NCBI GenBank assembly: GCA_028622995.1
Contig: JAJQJQ010000035.1
Coordinates: forward strand, 992,001 to 1,056,000
Source of the DNA: Panagrolaimus kolymaensis
Lineage: Eukaryota; Nematoda; Chromadorea; Rhabditida; Panagrolaimidae
Direction of reading: 5' to 3'
Length of the DNA: 64,000 nt
Position 1 is the stretch's first letter, and every line of letters begins with the position of its first letter. The notes beneath the pieces were generated by a model that made no database searches, was not told the origin of the DNA, and saw nothing but the letters and a program-made list of their open reading frames with translations. The position numbers and the translations under genes are program-made. Below, piece by piece: positions 25,101-39,820 of this stretch.

Positions 25101-28100
25101 TTTATGGATTTTATGTTTTAAAAAAATATGGCAGTTTCTAAAACGGTCAAACTATTTTTTCTTTATTTATTCTCAATCTCCAATGATGATAGGACTCTTG
25201 AAAGTCGCTATCAATAAATTTCAATAAAACCATTAAAATATTTATGGATTTTATGTTTTAAAAAAATATGGCAGTTTCTAAAACGGTCAAACAATTTTTT
25301 CTTTATTTATTCTCAATCTCCATTGATGATAGGACTCTTGAAAGTCGCTATCAATAAATTTCAATAAAACCATTAAAATATTTATGGATTTTATGTTTTA
25401 AAAAAATATGGCAGTTTCAAAAACGGTCAAACAATTTTTTCTTTAATTATTTATTTTCTGCAATGATGATACGACTCTTGAAAGTCGCTATCAAATAATT
25501 TCAATAAAACCATTCAAATATTTATGGATTTTATGTTTTAAAAAAATATGGCAGTTTCTAAAACGGTCAAACTATTTTTTCTTTAATTATTTATTTTCTG
25601 CAATGATGATACGACTCTTGAAAGTCGCTATCAAATAATTTCAATAAAACCATTCAAATATTTATGGATTTTATGTTTTAAAAAAATATGGCAGTTTCTA
25701 AAACGGTCAAACAATTTTTTCTTTATTTATTCTCAATCTCCAATGATGATAGGACTCTTGAAAGTCGCTATCAATAAATTTCAATAAAACCATTAAAATA
25801 TTTATGGATTTTATGTTTTAAAAAAATATGGCAGTTTCTAAAACGGTCAAACAATTTTTTCTTTAATTATTTATTTTCTGCAATGATGATACGACTCTTG
25901 AAAGTCGCTATCAATAAATTTCAATAAAACCATTCAAATATTTATGGATTTTATGTTTTAAAAAAATATGGCAGTTTCTAAAACGGTCAAACTATTTTTT
26001 CTTTAATTATTTATTTTCTGCAATGATGATACGACTCTTGAAAGTCGCTATCAAATAATTTCAATAAAACCATTCAAATATTTATGGATTTTATGTTTTA
26101 AAAAAATATGGCAGTTTCTAAAACGGTCAAACTATTTTTTCTTTAATTATTTATTTTCTGCAATGATGATACGACTCTTGAAAGTCGCTATCAAATAATT
26201 TCAATAAAACCATTCAAATATTTATGGATTTAATGTTTTAAAAAAATATGGCAGTTTCTAAAACGGTCAAACAATTTTTTCTTTATTTATTCTCAATCTC
26301 CAATGATGATAGGACTCTTGAAAGTCGCTATCAATAAATTTCAATAAAACCATTAAAATATTTATGGATTTTATGTTTTAAAAAAATATGGCAGTTTCTA
26401 AAACGGTCAAACAATTTTTTCTTTAATTATTTATTTTCTGCAATGATGATACGACTCTTGAAAGTCGCTATCAATAAATTTCAATAAAACCATTAAAATA
26501 TTTATGGATTTTATGTTTTAAAAAAATATGGCAGTTTCTAAAACGGTCAAAAAATTTTTTCTTTAATTATTTATTTTCTGCAATGATGATACGACTCTTG
26601 AAAGTCGCTATCAAATAATTTCAATAAAACCATTCAAATATTTATGGATTTTATGTTTTAAAAAAATATGGCAGTTTCTAAAACGGTCAAACAATTTTTT
26701 CTTTAATTATTCTCAATCTCCAATGATGATAGGACTCTTGAAAGTCGCTATCAATAAATTTCAATAAAACCATTAAAATATTTATGGATTTTATGTTTTA
26801 AAAAAATATGGCAGTTTCTAAAACGGTCAAACAATTTTTTCTTTAATTATTCTCAATCTCCAATGATGATACGACTCTTGAAAGTCGCTATCAAATAATT
26901 TCAATAAAACCATTCAAATATTTATGGATTTTATGTTTTAAAAAAATATGGCAGTTTCTAAAACGGTCAAACAATTTTTTCTTTAATTATTCTCAATCTC
27001 CAATGATGATACGACTCTTGAAAGTCGCTATCAAATAATTTCAATAAAACCATTCAAATATTTATGGATTTTATGTTTTAAAAAAATATGGCAGTTTCTA
27101 AAACGGTCAAACAATTTTTTCTTTATTTATTCTCAATCTCCAATGATGATAGGACTCTTGAAAGTCGCTATCAATAAATTTCAATAAAACCATTCAAATA
27201 TTTATGGATTTTATGTTTTAAAAAAATATGGCAGTTTCTAAAACGGTCAAACTATTTTTTCTTTAATTATTTATTTTCTGCAATGATGATACGACTCTTG
27301 AAAGTCGCTATCAAATAATTTCAATAAAACCATTCAAATATTTATGGATTTTATGTTTTAAAAAAATATGGCAGTTTCTAAAACGGTCAAACTATTTTTT
27401 CTTTAATTATTTATTTTCTGCAATGATGATACGACTCTTGAAAGTCGCTATCAATAAATTTCAATAAAACCATTCAAATATTTATGGATTTTATGTTTTA
27501 AAAAAATATGGCAGTTTCTAAAACGGTCAAACTATTTTTTCTTTAATTATTTATTTTCTGCAATGATGATACGACTCTTGAAAGTCGCTATCAAATAATT
27601 TCAATAAAACCATTCAAATATTTATGGATTTTATGTTTTAAAAAAATATGGCAGTTTCTAAAACGGTCAAACTATTTTTTCTTTAATTATTTATTTTCTG
27701 CAATGATGATAGGACTCTTGAAAGTCGCTATCAATAAATTTCAATAAAACCATTAAAATATTTATGGATTTTATGTTTTAAAAAAATATGGCAGTTTCTA
27801 AAACGGTCAAACAATTTTTTCTTTAATTATTTATTTTCTGCAATGATGATACGACTCTTGAAAGTCGCTATCAAATAATTTCAATAAAACCATTCAAATA
27901 TTTATGGATTTTATGTTTTAAAAAAATATGGCAGTTTCTAAAACGGTCAAACTATTTTTTCTTTAATTATTTATTTTCTGCAATGATGATACGACTCTTG
28001 AAAGTCGCTATCAAATAATTTCAATAAAACCATTCAAATATTTATGGATTTTATGTTTTAAAAAAATATGGCAGTTTCTAAAACGGTCAAACTATTTTTT

Positions 28101-31100
28101 CTTTAATTATTTATTTTCTGCAATGATGATACGACTCTTGAAAGTCGCTATCAAATAATTTCAATAAAACCATTCAAATATTTATGGATTTTATGTTTTA
28201 AAAAAATATGGCAGTTTCTAAAACGGTCAAACAATTTTTTCTTTAATTATTCTCAATCTCCAATGATGATAGGACTCTTGAAAGTCGCTATCAAATAATT
28301 TCAATAAAACCATTCAAATATTTATGGATTTTATGTTTTAAAAAAATATGGCAGTTTCTAAAACGGTCAAACAATTTTTTCTTTAATTATTTATTTTCTC
28401 CAATGATGATAGGACTCTTGAAAGTCGCTATCAATAAATTTCAATAAAACCATTAAAATATTTATGGATTTTATGTTTTAAAAAAATATGGCAGTTTCTA
28501 AAACGATCAAACAATTTTTTCTTTAATTATTTATTTTCTGCAATGATGATACGACTCTTGAAAGTCGCTATCAAATAATTTCAATAAAACCATTCAAATA
28601 TTTATGGATTTTATGTTTTAAAAAAATATGGCAGTTTCTAAAACGGTCAAACTATTTTTTCTTTAATTATTTATTTTCTGCAATGATGATACGACTCTTG
28701 AAAGTCGCTATCAAATAATTTCAATAAAACCATTCAAATATTTATGGATTTTATGTTTTAAAAAAATATGGCAGTTTCTAAAACGATCAAACAATTTTTT
28801 CTTTAATTATTTATTTTCTGCAATGATGATACGACTCTTGAAAGTCGCTATCAAATAATTTCAATAAAACCATTCAAATATTTATGGATTTTATGTTTTA
28901 AAAAAATATGGCAGTTTCTAAAACGGTCAAACTATTTTTTCTTTATTTATTCTCAATCTCCAATGATGATAGGACTCTTGAAAGTCGCTATCAAATAATT
29001 TCAATAAAACCATTCAAATATTTATGGATTTTATGTTTTAAAAAAATATGGCAGTTTCTAAAACGATCAAACAATTTTTTCTTTAATTATTTATTTTCTG
29101 CAATGATGATACGACTCTTGAAAGTCGCTATCAAATAATTTCAATAAAACCATTCAAATATTTATGGATTTTATGTTTTAAAAAAATATGGCAGTTTCTA
29201 AAACGGTCAAACTATTTTTTCTTTAATTATTTATTTTCTGCAATGATGATACGACTCTTGAAAGTCGCTATCAAATAATTTCAATAAAACCATTCAAATA
29301 TTTATGGATTTTATGTTTTAAAAAAATATGGCAGTTTCTAAAACGATCAAACAATTTTTTCTTTAATTATTTATTTTCTGCAATGATGATACGACTCTTG
29401 AAAGTCGCTATCAAATAATTTCAATAAAACCATTCAAATATTTATGGATTTTATGTTTTAAAAAAATATGGCAGTTTCTAAAACGGTCAAACTATTTTTT
29501 CTTTATTTATTCTCAATCTCCAATGATGATACGACTCTTGAAAGTCGCTATCAAATAATTTCAATAAAACCATTCAAATATTTATGGATTTTATGTTTTA
29601 AAAAAATATGGCAGTTTCTAAAACGGTCAAACTATTTTTTCTTTATTTATTCTCAATCTCCAATGATGATAGGACTCTTGAAAGTCGCTATCAATAAATT
29701 TCAATAAAACCATTAAAATATTTATGGATTTTATGTTTTAAAAAAATATGGCAGTTTCTAAAACGGTCAAACTATTTTTTCTTTATTTATTCTCAATCTC
29801 CAATGATGATAGGACTCTTGAAAGACGCTATCAATAAATTTCAATAAAACCATTAAAATATTTATGGATTTTATGTTTTAAAAAAATATGGCAGTTTCTA
29901 AAACGATCAAACAATTTTTTCTTTAATTATTTATTTTCTGCAATGATGATACGACTCTTGAAAGTCGCTATCAAATAATTTCAATAAAACCATTCAAATA
30001 TTTATGGATTTTATGTTTTAAAAAAATATGGCAGTTTCTAAAACGGTCAAACAATTTTTTCTTTAATTATTCTCAATCTCCAATGATGATAGGACTCTTG
30101 AAAGTCGCTATCAAATAATTTCAATAAAACCATTCAAATATTTATGGATTTTATGTTTTAAAAAAATATGGCAGTTTCTAAAACGGTCAAACAATTTTTT
30201 CTTTAATTATTTATTTTCTCCAATGATGATAGGACTCTTGAAAGTCGCTATCAATAAATTTCAATAAAACCATTAAAATATTTATGGATTTTATGTTTTA
30301 AAAAAATATGGCAGTTTCTAAAACGGTCAAACAATTTTTTCTTTAATTATTTATTTTCTGCAATGATGATACGACTCTTGAAAGTCGCTATCAAATAATT
30401 TCAATAAAACCATTCAAATATTTATGGATTTTATGTTTTAAAAAAATATGGCAGTTTCTAAAACGGTCAAACTATTTTTTCTTTAATTATTTATTTTCTG
30501 CAATGATGATACGACTCTTGAAAGTCGCTATCAAATAATTTCAATAAAACCATTCAAATATTTATGGATTTTATGTTTTAAAAAAATATGGCAGTTTCTA
30601 AAACGATCAAACAATTTTTTCTTTAATTATTTATTTTCTGCAATGATGATACGACTCTTGAAAGTCGCTATCAAATAATTTCAATAAAACCATTCAAATA
30701 TTTATGGATTTTATGTTTTAAAAAAATATGGCAGTTTCTAAAACGGTCAAACTATTTTTTCTTTATTTATTCTCAATCTCCAATGATGATAGGACTCTTG
30801 AAAGTCGCTATCAAATAATTTCAATAAAACCATTCAAATATTTATGGATTTTATGTTTTAAAAAAATATGGCAGTTTCTAAAACGATCAAACAATTTTTT
30901 CTTTAATTATTTATTTTCTGCAATGATGATACGACTCTTGAAAGTCGCTATCAAATAATTTCAATAAAACCATTCAAATATTTATGGATTTTATGTTTTA
31001 AAAAAATATGGCAGTTTCTAAAACGGTCAAACTATTTTTTCTTTAATTATTTATTTTCTGCAATGATGATACGACTCTTGAAAGTCGCTATCAAATAATT

Positions 31101-34100
31101 TCAATAAAACCATTCAAATATTTATGGATTTTATGTTTTAAAAAAATATGGCAGTTTCTAAAACGATCAAACAATTTTTTCTTTAATTATTTATTTTCTG
31201 CAATGATGATACGACTCTTGAAAGTCGCTATCAAATAATTTCAATAAAACCATTCAAATATTTATGGATTTTATGTTTTAAAAAAATATGGCAGTTTCTA
31301 AAACGGTCAAACTATTTTTTCTTTAATTATTTATTTTCTGCAATGATGATACGACTCTTGAAAGTCGCTATCAAATAATTTCAATAAAACCATTCAAATA
31401 TTTATGGATTTTATGTTTTAAAAAAATATGGCAGTTTCTAAAACGATCAAACAATTTTTTCTTTAATTATTTATTTTCTGCAATGATGATACGACTCTTG
31501 AAAGTCGCTATCAATAAATTTCAATAAAACCATTAAAATATTTATGGATTTTATGTTTTAAAAAAATATGGCAGTTTCTAAAACGGTCAAACTATTTTTT
31601 CTTTAATTATTTATTTTCTGCAATGATGATACGACTCTTGAAAGTCGCTATCAAATAATTTCAATAAAACCATTCAAATATTTATGGATTTTATGTTTTA
31701 AAAAAATATGGCAGTTTCTAAAACGGTCAAACTATTTTTTCTTTATTTATTCTCAATCTCCAATGATGATAGGACTCTTGAAAGTCGCTATCAATAAATT
31801 TCAATAAAACCATTAAAATATTTATGGATTTTATGTTTTAAAAAAATATGGCAGTTTCTAAAACGGTCAAACTATTTTTTCTTTATTTATTCTCAATCTC
31901 CAATGATGATAGGACTCTTGAAAGACGCTATCAATAAATTTCAATAAAACCATTAAAATATTTATGGATTTTATGTTTTAAAAAAATATGGCAGTTTCTA
32001 AAACGGTCAAACAATTTTTTCTTTATTTATTCTCAATCTCCAATGATGATAGGACTCTTGAAAGTCGCTATCAATAAATTTCAATAAAACCATTAAAATA
32101 TTTATGGATTTTATGTTTTAAAAAAATATGGCAGTTTCTAAAACGATCAAACAATTTTTTCTTTAATTATTCTCAATCTCCAATGATGATAGGACTCTTG
32201 AAAGTCGCTATCAATAAATTTCAATAAAACCATTAAAATATTTATGGATTTTATGTTTTAAAAAAATATGGCAGTTTCTAAAACGGTCAAACAATTTTTT
32301 CTTTAATTATTTATTTTCTGCAATGATGATACGACTCTTGAAAGTCGCTATCAAATAATTTCAATAAAACCATTCAAATATTTATGGATTTTATGTTTTA
32401 AAAAAATATGGCAGTTTCTAAAACGGTCAAACAATTTTTTCTTTATTTATTCTCAATCTCCAATGATGATAGGACTCTTGAAAGTCGCTATCAATAAATT
32501 TCAATAAAACCATTAAAATATTTATGGATTTTATGTTTTAAAAAAATATGGCAGTTTCTAAAACGGTCAAACAATTTTTTCTTTAGTTATTTATTTTCTC
32601 CAATGATGATAGGACTCTTGAAAGTCGCTATCAATAAATTTCAATAAAACCATTAAAATATTTATGGATTTTATGTTTTAAAAAAATATGGCAGTTTCTA
32701 AAACGGTCAAACAATTTTTTCTTTAATTATTTATTTTCTGCAATGATGATACGACTCTTGAAAGTCGCTATCAAATAATTTCAATAAAACCATTCAAATA
32801 TTTATGGATTTTATGTTTTAAAAAAATATGGCAGTTTCTAAAACGGTCAAACTATTTTTTCTTTAATTATTTATTTTCTGCAATGATGATACGACTCTTG
32901 AAAGTCGCTATCAAATAATTTCAATAAAACCATTCAAATATTTATGGATTTTATGTTTTAAAAAAATATGGCAGTTTCTAAAACGATCAAACAATTTTTT
33001 CTTTAATTATTTATTTTCTGCAATGATGATACGACTCTTGAAAGTCGCTATCAAATAATTTCAATAAAACCATTCAAATATTTATGGATTTTATGTTTTA
33101 AAAAAATATGGCAGTTTCTAAAACGGTCAAACTATTTTTTCTTTATTTATTCTCAATCTCCAATGATGATAGGACTCTTGAAAGTCGCTATCAAATAATT
33201 TCAATAAAACCATTCAAATATTTATGGATTTTATGTTTTAAAAAAATATGGCAGTTTCTAAAACGATCAAACAATTTTTTCTTTAATTATTTATTTTCTG
33301 CAATGATGATACGACTCTTGAAAGTCGCTATCAAATAATTTCAATAAAACCATTCAAATATTTATGGATTTTATGTTTTAAAAAAATATGGCAGTTTCTA
33401 AAACGATCAAACAATTTTTTCTTTAATTATTTATTTTCTGCAATGATGATACGACTCTTGAAAGTCGCTATCAAATAATTTCAATAAAACCATTCAAATA
33501 TTTATGGATTTTATGTTTTAAAAAAATATGGCAGTTTCTAAAACGGTCAAACTATTTTTTCTTTAATTATTTATTTTCTGCAATGATGATACGACTCTTG
33601 AAAGTCGCTATCAAATAATTTCAATAAAACCATTCAAATATTTATGGATTTTATGTTTTAAAAAAATATGGCAGTTTCTAAAACGATCAAACAATTTTTT
33701 CTTTAATTATTTATTTTCTGCAATGATGATACGACTCTTGAAAGTCGCTATCAAATAATTTCAATAAAACCATTCAAATATTTATGGATTTTATGTTTTA
33801 AAAAAATATGGCAGTTTCTAAAACGATCAAACAATTTTTTCTTTAATTATTTATTTTCTGCAATGATGATACGACTCTTGAAAGTCGCTATCAAATAATT
33901 TCAATAAAACCATTCAAATATTTATGGATTTTATGTTTTAAAAAAATATGGCAGTTTCTAAAACGGTCAAACAATTTTTTCTTTATTTATTCTCAATCTC
34001 CAATGATGATAGGACTCTTGAAAGTCGCTATCAATAAATTTCAATAAAACCATTAAAATATTTATGGATTTTATGTTTTAAAAAAATATGGCAGTTTCTA

Positions 34101-37100
34101 AAACGGTCAAACAATTTTTTCTTTAATTATTTATTTTCTGCAATGATGATACGACTCTTGAAAGTCGCTATCAAATAATTTCAATAAAACCATTCAAATA
34201 TTTATGGATTTTATGTTTTAAAAAAATATGGCAGTTTCTAAAACGGTCAAACAATTTTTTCTTTATTTATTCTCAATCTCCAATGATGATAGGACTCTTG
34301 AAAGTCGCTATCAATAAATTTCAATAAAACCATTAAAATATTTATGGATTTTATGTTTTAAAAAAATATGGCAGTTTCTAAAACGGTCAAACAATTTTTT
34401 CTTTAGTTATTTATTTTCTCCAATGATGATAGGACTCTTGAAAGTCGCTATCAAATAATTTCAATAAAACCATTCAAATATTTATGGATTTTATGTTTTA
34501 AAAAAATATGGCAGTTTCTAAAACGGTCAAACTATTTTTTCTTTATTTATTCTCAATCTCCAATGATGATAGGACTCTTGAAAGTCGCTATCAATAAATT
34601 TCAATAAAACCATTAAAATATTTATGGATTTTATGTTTTAAAAAAATATGGCAGTTTCTAAAACGGTCAAACAATTTTTTCTTTAATTATTTATTTTCTG
34701 CAATGATGATACGACTCTTGAAAGTCGCTATCAAATAATTTCAATAAAACCATTCAAATATTTATGGATTTTATGTTTTAAAAAAATATGGCAGTTTCTA
34801 AAACGGTCAAACTATTTTTTCTTTAATTATTTATTTTCTGCAATGATGATACGACTCTTGAAAGTCGCTATCAAATAATTTCAATAAAACCATTCAAATA
34901 TTTATGGATTTTATGTTTTAAAAAAATATGGCAGTTTCTAAAACGGTCAAACAATTTTTTCTTTAATTATTTATTTTCTGCAATGATGATACGACTCTTG
35001 AAAGTCGCTATCAAATAATTTCAATAAAACCATTCAAATATTTATGGATTTTATGTTTTAAAAAAATATGGCAGTTTCTAAAACGGTCAAACTATTTTTT
35101 CTTTAATTATTTATTTTCTGCAATGATGATACGACTCTTGAAAGTCGCTATCAATAAATTTCAATAAAACCATTAAAATATTTATGGATTTTATGTTTTA
35201 AAAAAATATGGCAGTTTCTAAAACGATCAAACAATTTTTTCTTTAATTATTCTCAATCTCCAATGATGATAGGACTCTTGAAAGTCGCTATCAATAAATT
35301 TCAATAAAACCATTAAAATATTTATGGATTTTATGTTTTAAAAAAATATGGCAGTTTCTAAAACGGTCAAACAATTTTTTCTTTAATTATTTATTTTCTG
35401 CAATGATGATACAGCTCTTGAAAGTCGCTATCAAATAATTTCAATAAAACCATTCAAATATTTATGGATTTTATGTTTTAAAAAAATATGGCAGTTTCTA
35501 AAACGGTCAAACAATTTTTTCTTTATTTATTCTCAATCTCCAATGATGATAGGACTCTTGAAAGTCGCTATCAATAAATTTCAATAAAACCATTCAAATA
35601 TTTATGGATTTTATGTTTTAAAAAAATATGGCAGTTTCTAAAACGGTCAAACAATTTTTTCTTTAATTATTTATTTTCTCCAATGATGATAGGACTCTTG
35701 AAAGTCGCTATCAAATAATTTCAATAAAACCATTCAAATATTTATGGATTTTATGTTTTAAAAAAATATGGCAGTTTCTAAAACGGTCAAACTATTTTTT
35801 CTTTAATTATTTATTTTCTGCAATGATGATACGACTCTTGAAAGTCGCTATCAAATAATTTCAATAAAACCATTCAAATATTTATGGATTTTATGTTTTA
35901 AAAAAATATGGCAGTTTATAAAACGGTCAAACTATTTTTTCTTTAATTATTTATTTTCTGCAATGATGATACGACTCTTGAAAGTCGCTATCAATAAATT
36001 TCAATAAAACCATTAAAATATTTATGGATTTTATGTTTTAAAAAAATATGGCAGTTTCTAAAACGGTCAAACTATTTTTTCTTTAATTATTTATTTTCTG
36101 CAATGATGATACGACTCTTGAAAGTCGCTATCAATAAATTTCAATAAAACCATTAAAATATTTATGGATTTTATGTTTTAAAAAAATATGGCAGTTTCTA
36201 AAACGGTCAAACAATTTTTTCTTTAATTATTTATTTTCTCCAATGATGATAGGACTCTTGAAAGTCGCTATCAAATAATTTCAATAAAACCATTCAAATA
36301 TTTATGGATTTTATGTTTTAAAAAAATATGGCAGTTTCTAAAACGGTCAAACTATTTTTTCTTTAATTATTTATTTTCTGCAATGATGATACGACTCTTG
36401 AAAGTCGCTATCAAATAATTTCAATAAAACCATTCAAATATTTATGGATTTTATGTTTTAAAAAAATATGGCAGTTTCTAAAACGGTCAAACTATTTTTT
36501 CTTTAATTATTTATTTTCTGCAATGATGATACGACTCTTGAAAGTCGCTATCAAATAATTTCAATAAAACCATTCAAATATTTATGGATTTTATGTTTTA
36601 AAAAAATATGGCAGTTTCTAAAACGGTCAAACTATTTTTTCTTTAATTATTTATTTTCTGCAATGATGATACGACTCTTGAAAGTCGCTATCAAATAATT
36701 TCAATAAAACCATTCAAATATTTATGGATTTTATGTTTTAAAAAAATATGGCAGTTTCTAAAACGGTCAAACTATTTTTTCTTTAATTATTTATTTTCTG
36801 CAATGATGATACGACTCTTGAAAGTCGCTATCAAATAATTTCAATAAAACCATTCAAATATTTATGGATTTTATGTTTTAAAAAAATATGGCAGTTTCTA
36901 AAACGGTCAAACTATTTTTTCTTTAATTATTTATTTTCTGCAATGATGATACGACTCTTGAAAGTCGCTATCAAATAATTTCAATAAAACCATTCAAATA
37001 TTTATGGATTTTATGTTTTAAAAAAATATGGCAGTTTCTAAAACGGTCAAACTATTTTTTCTTTAATTATTTATTTTCTGCAATGATGATACGACTCTTG

Positions 37101-39820
37101 AAAGTCGCTATCAAATAATTTCAATAAAACCATTCAAATATTTATGGATTTTATGTTTTAAAAAAATATGGCAGTTTCTAAAACGGTCAAACTATTTTTT
37201 CTTTAATTATTTATTTTCTGCAATGATGATACGACTCTTGAAAGTCGCTATCAAATAATTTCAATAAAACCATTCAAATATTTATGGATTTTATGTTTTA
37301 AAAAAATATGGCAGTTTCTAAAACGGTCAAACTATTTTTTCTTTAATTATTTATTTTCTGCAATGATGATACGACTCTTGAAAGTCGCTATCAAATAATT
37401 TCAATAAAACCATTCAAATATTTATGGATTTTATGTTTTAAAAAAATATGGCAGTTTCTAAAACGGTCAAACTATTTTTTCTTTAATTATTTATTTTCTG
37501 CAATGATGATACGACTCTTGAAAGTCGCTATCAAATAATTTCAATAAAACCATTCAAATATTTATGGATTTTATGTTTTAAAAAAATATGGCAGTTTCTA
37601 AAACGGTCAAACTATTTTTTCTTTAATTATTTATTTTCTGCAATGATGATACGACTCTTGAAAGTCGCTATCAAATAATTTCAATAAAACCATTCAAATA
37701 TTTATGGATTTTATGTTTTAAAAAAATATGGCAGTTTATAAAACGGTCAAACTATTTTTTCTTTAATTATTTATTTTCTGCAATGATGATACGACTCTTG
37801 AAAGTCGCTATCAATAAATTTCAATAAAACCATTAAAATATTTATGGATTTTATGTTTTAAAAAAATATGGCAGTTTCTAAAACGGTCAAACAATTTTTT
37901 CTTTAATTATTTATTTTCTCCAATGATGATAGGACTCTTGAAAGTCGCTATCAAATAATTTCAATAAAACCATTCAAATATTTATGGATTTTATGTTTTA
38001 AAAAAATATGGCAGTTTCTAAAACGGTCAAACTATTTTTTCTTTAATTATTTATTTTCTGCAATGATGATACGACTCTTGAAAGTCGCTATCAAATAATT
38101 TCAATAAAACCATTCAAATATTTATGGATTTTATGTTTTAAAAAAATATGGCAGTTTCTAAAACGGTCAAACTATTTTTTCTTTAATTATTTATTTTCTG
38201 CAATGATGATACGACTCTTGAAAGTCGCTATCAAATAATTTCAATAAAACCATTCAAATATTTATGGATTTTATGTTTTAAAAAAATATGGCAGTTTATA
38301 AAACGGTCAAACTATTTTTTCTTTAATTATTTATTTTCTGCAATGATGATACGACTCTTGAAAGTCGCTATCAATAAATTTCAATAAAACCATTAAAATA
38401 TTTATGGATTTTATGTTTTAAAAAAATATGGCAGTTTCTAAAACGGTCAAACAATTTTTTCTTTAATTATTTATTTTCTCCAATGATGATAGGACTCTTG
38501 AAAGTCGCTATCAAATAATTTCAATAAAACCATTCAAATATTTATGGATTTTATGTTTTAAAAAAATATGGCAGTTTCTAAAACGGTCAAACTATTTTTT
38601 CTTTAATTATTTATTTTCTGCAATGATGATACGACTCTTGAAAGTCGCTATCAAATAATTTCAATAAAACCATTCAAATATTTATGGATTTTATGTTTTA
38701 AAAAAATATGGCAGTTTATAAAACGGTCAAACTATTTTTTCTTTAATTATTTATTTTCTGCAATGATGATACGACTCTTGAAAGTCGCTATCAATAAATT
38801 TCAATAAAACCATTAAAATATTTATGGATTTTATGTTTTAAAAAAATATGGCAGTTTCTAAAACGGTCAAACAATTTTTTCTTTAATTATTTATTTTCTG
38901 CAATGATGATACGACTCTTGAAAGTCGCTATCAAATAATTTCAATAAAACCATTCAAATATTTATGGATTTTATGTTTTAAAAAAATATGGCAGTTTCTA
39001 AAACGGTCAAACTATTTTTTCTTTAATTATTTATTTTCTGCAATGATGATACGACTCTTGAAAGTCGCTATCAAATAATTTCAATAAAACCATTCAAATA
39101 TTTATGGATTTTATGTTTTAAAAAAATATGGCAGTTTCTAAAACGGTCAAACAATTTTTTCTTTAATTATTCTCAATCTCCAATGATGATAGGACTCTTG
39201 AAAGTCGCTATCAAATAATTTCAATAAAACCATTCAAATATTTATGGATTTTATGTTTTAAAAAAATATGGCAGTTTCTAAAACGGTCAAACTATTTTTT
39301 CTTTAATTATTTATTTTCTGCAATGATGATACGACTCTTGAAAGTCGCTATCAAATAATTTCAATAAAACCATTCAAATATTTATGGATTTTATGTTTTA
39401 AAAAAATATGGCAGTTTCTAAAACGGTCAAACAATTTTTTCTTTAATTATTCTCAATCTCCAATGATGATAGGACTCTTGAAAGTCGCTATCAAATAATT
39501 TCAATAAAACCATTCAAATATTTATGGATTTTATGTTTTAAAAAAATATGGCAGTTTCTAAAACGGTCAAACAATTTTTTCTTTAATTATTTATTTTCTC
39601 CAATGATGATAGGACTCTTGAAAGTCGCTATCAATAAATTTCAATAAAACCATTAAAATATTTATGGATTTTATGTTTTAAAAAAATATGGCAGTTTCTA
39701 AAACGGTCAAACAATTTTTTCTTTAATTATTTATTTTCTGCAATGATGATACGACTCTTGAAAGTCGCTATCAATTAATTTCAATAAAACCATTAAATTA
39801 TTTATGGATTTTATGTTTTA
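19141..39820 (+). repeat. Satellite block 3: mixed 140-bp monomers with 1,820- and 2,100-bp higher-order spacings
   Basis: Period stays at 140 bp. Rare markers recur at multiples of 140: the open stretches at 28908, 30728 and 33108; AAACGATCAA flanking each at -127 and +153; AAAGACGCTA at 29821 and 31921 (2,100 bp); CTTTAGTTAT at 32581 and 34401 (1,820 bp); GCAGTTTATA at 35911 and 37731 (1,820 bp), then 38291 and 38711 (560 and 420 bp). From about 36,300 to 37,730 nearly identical ACTA/TCTG/ACG/CATTCAAATA monomers follow one another. Confidence 0.8.
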
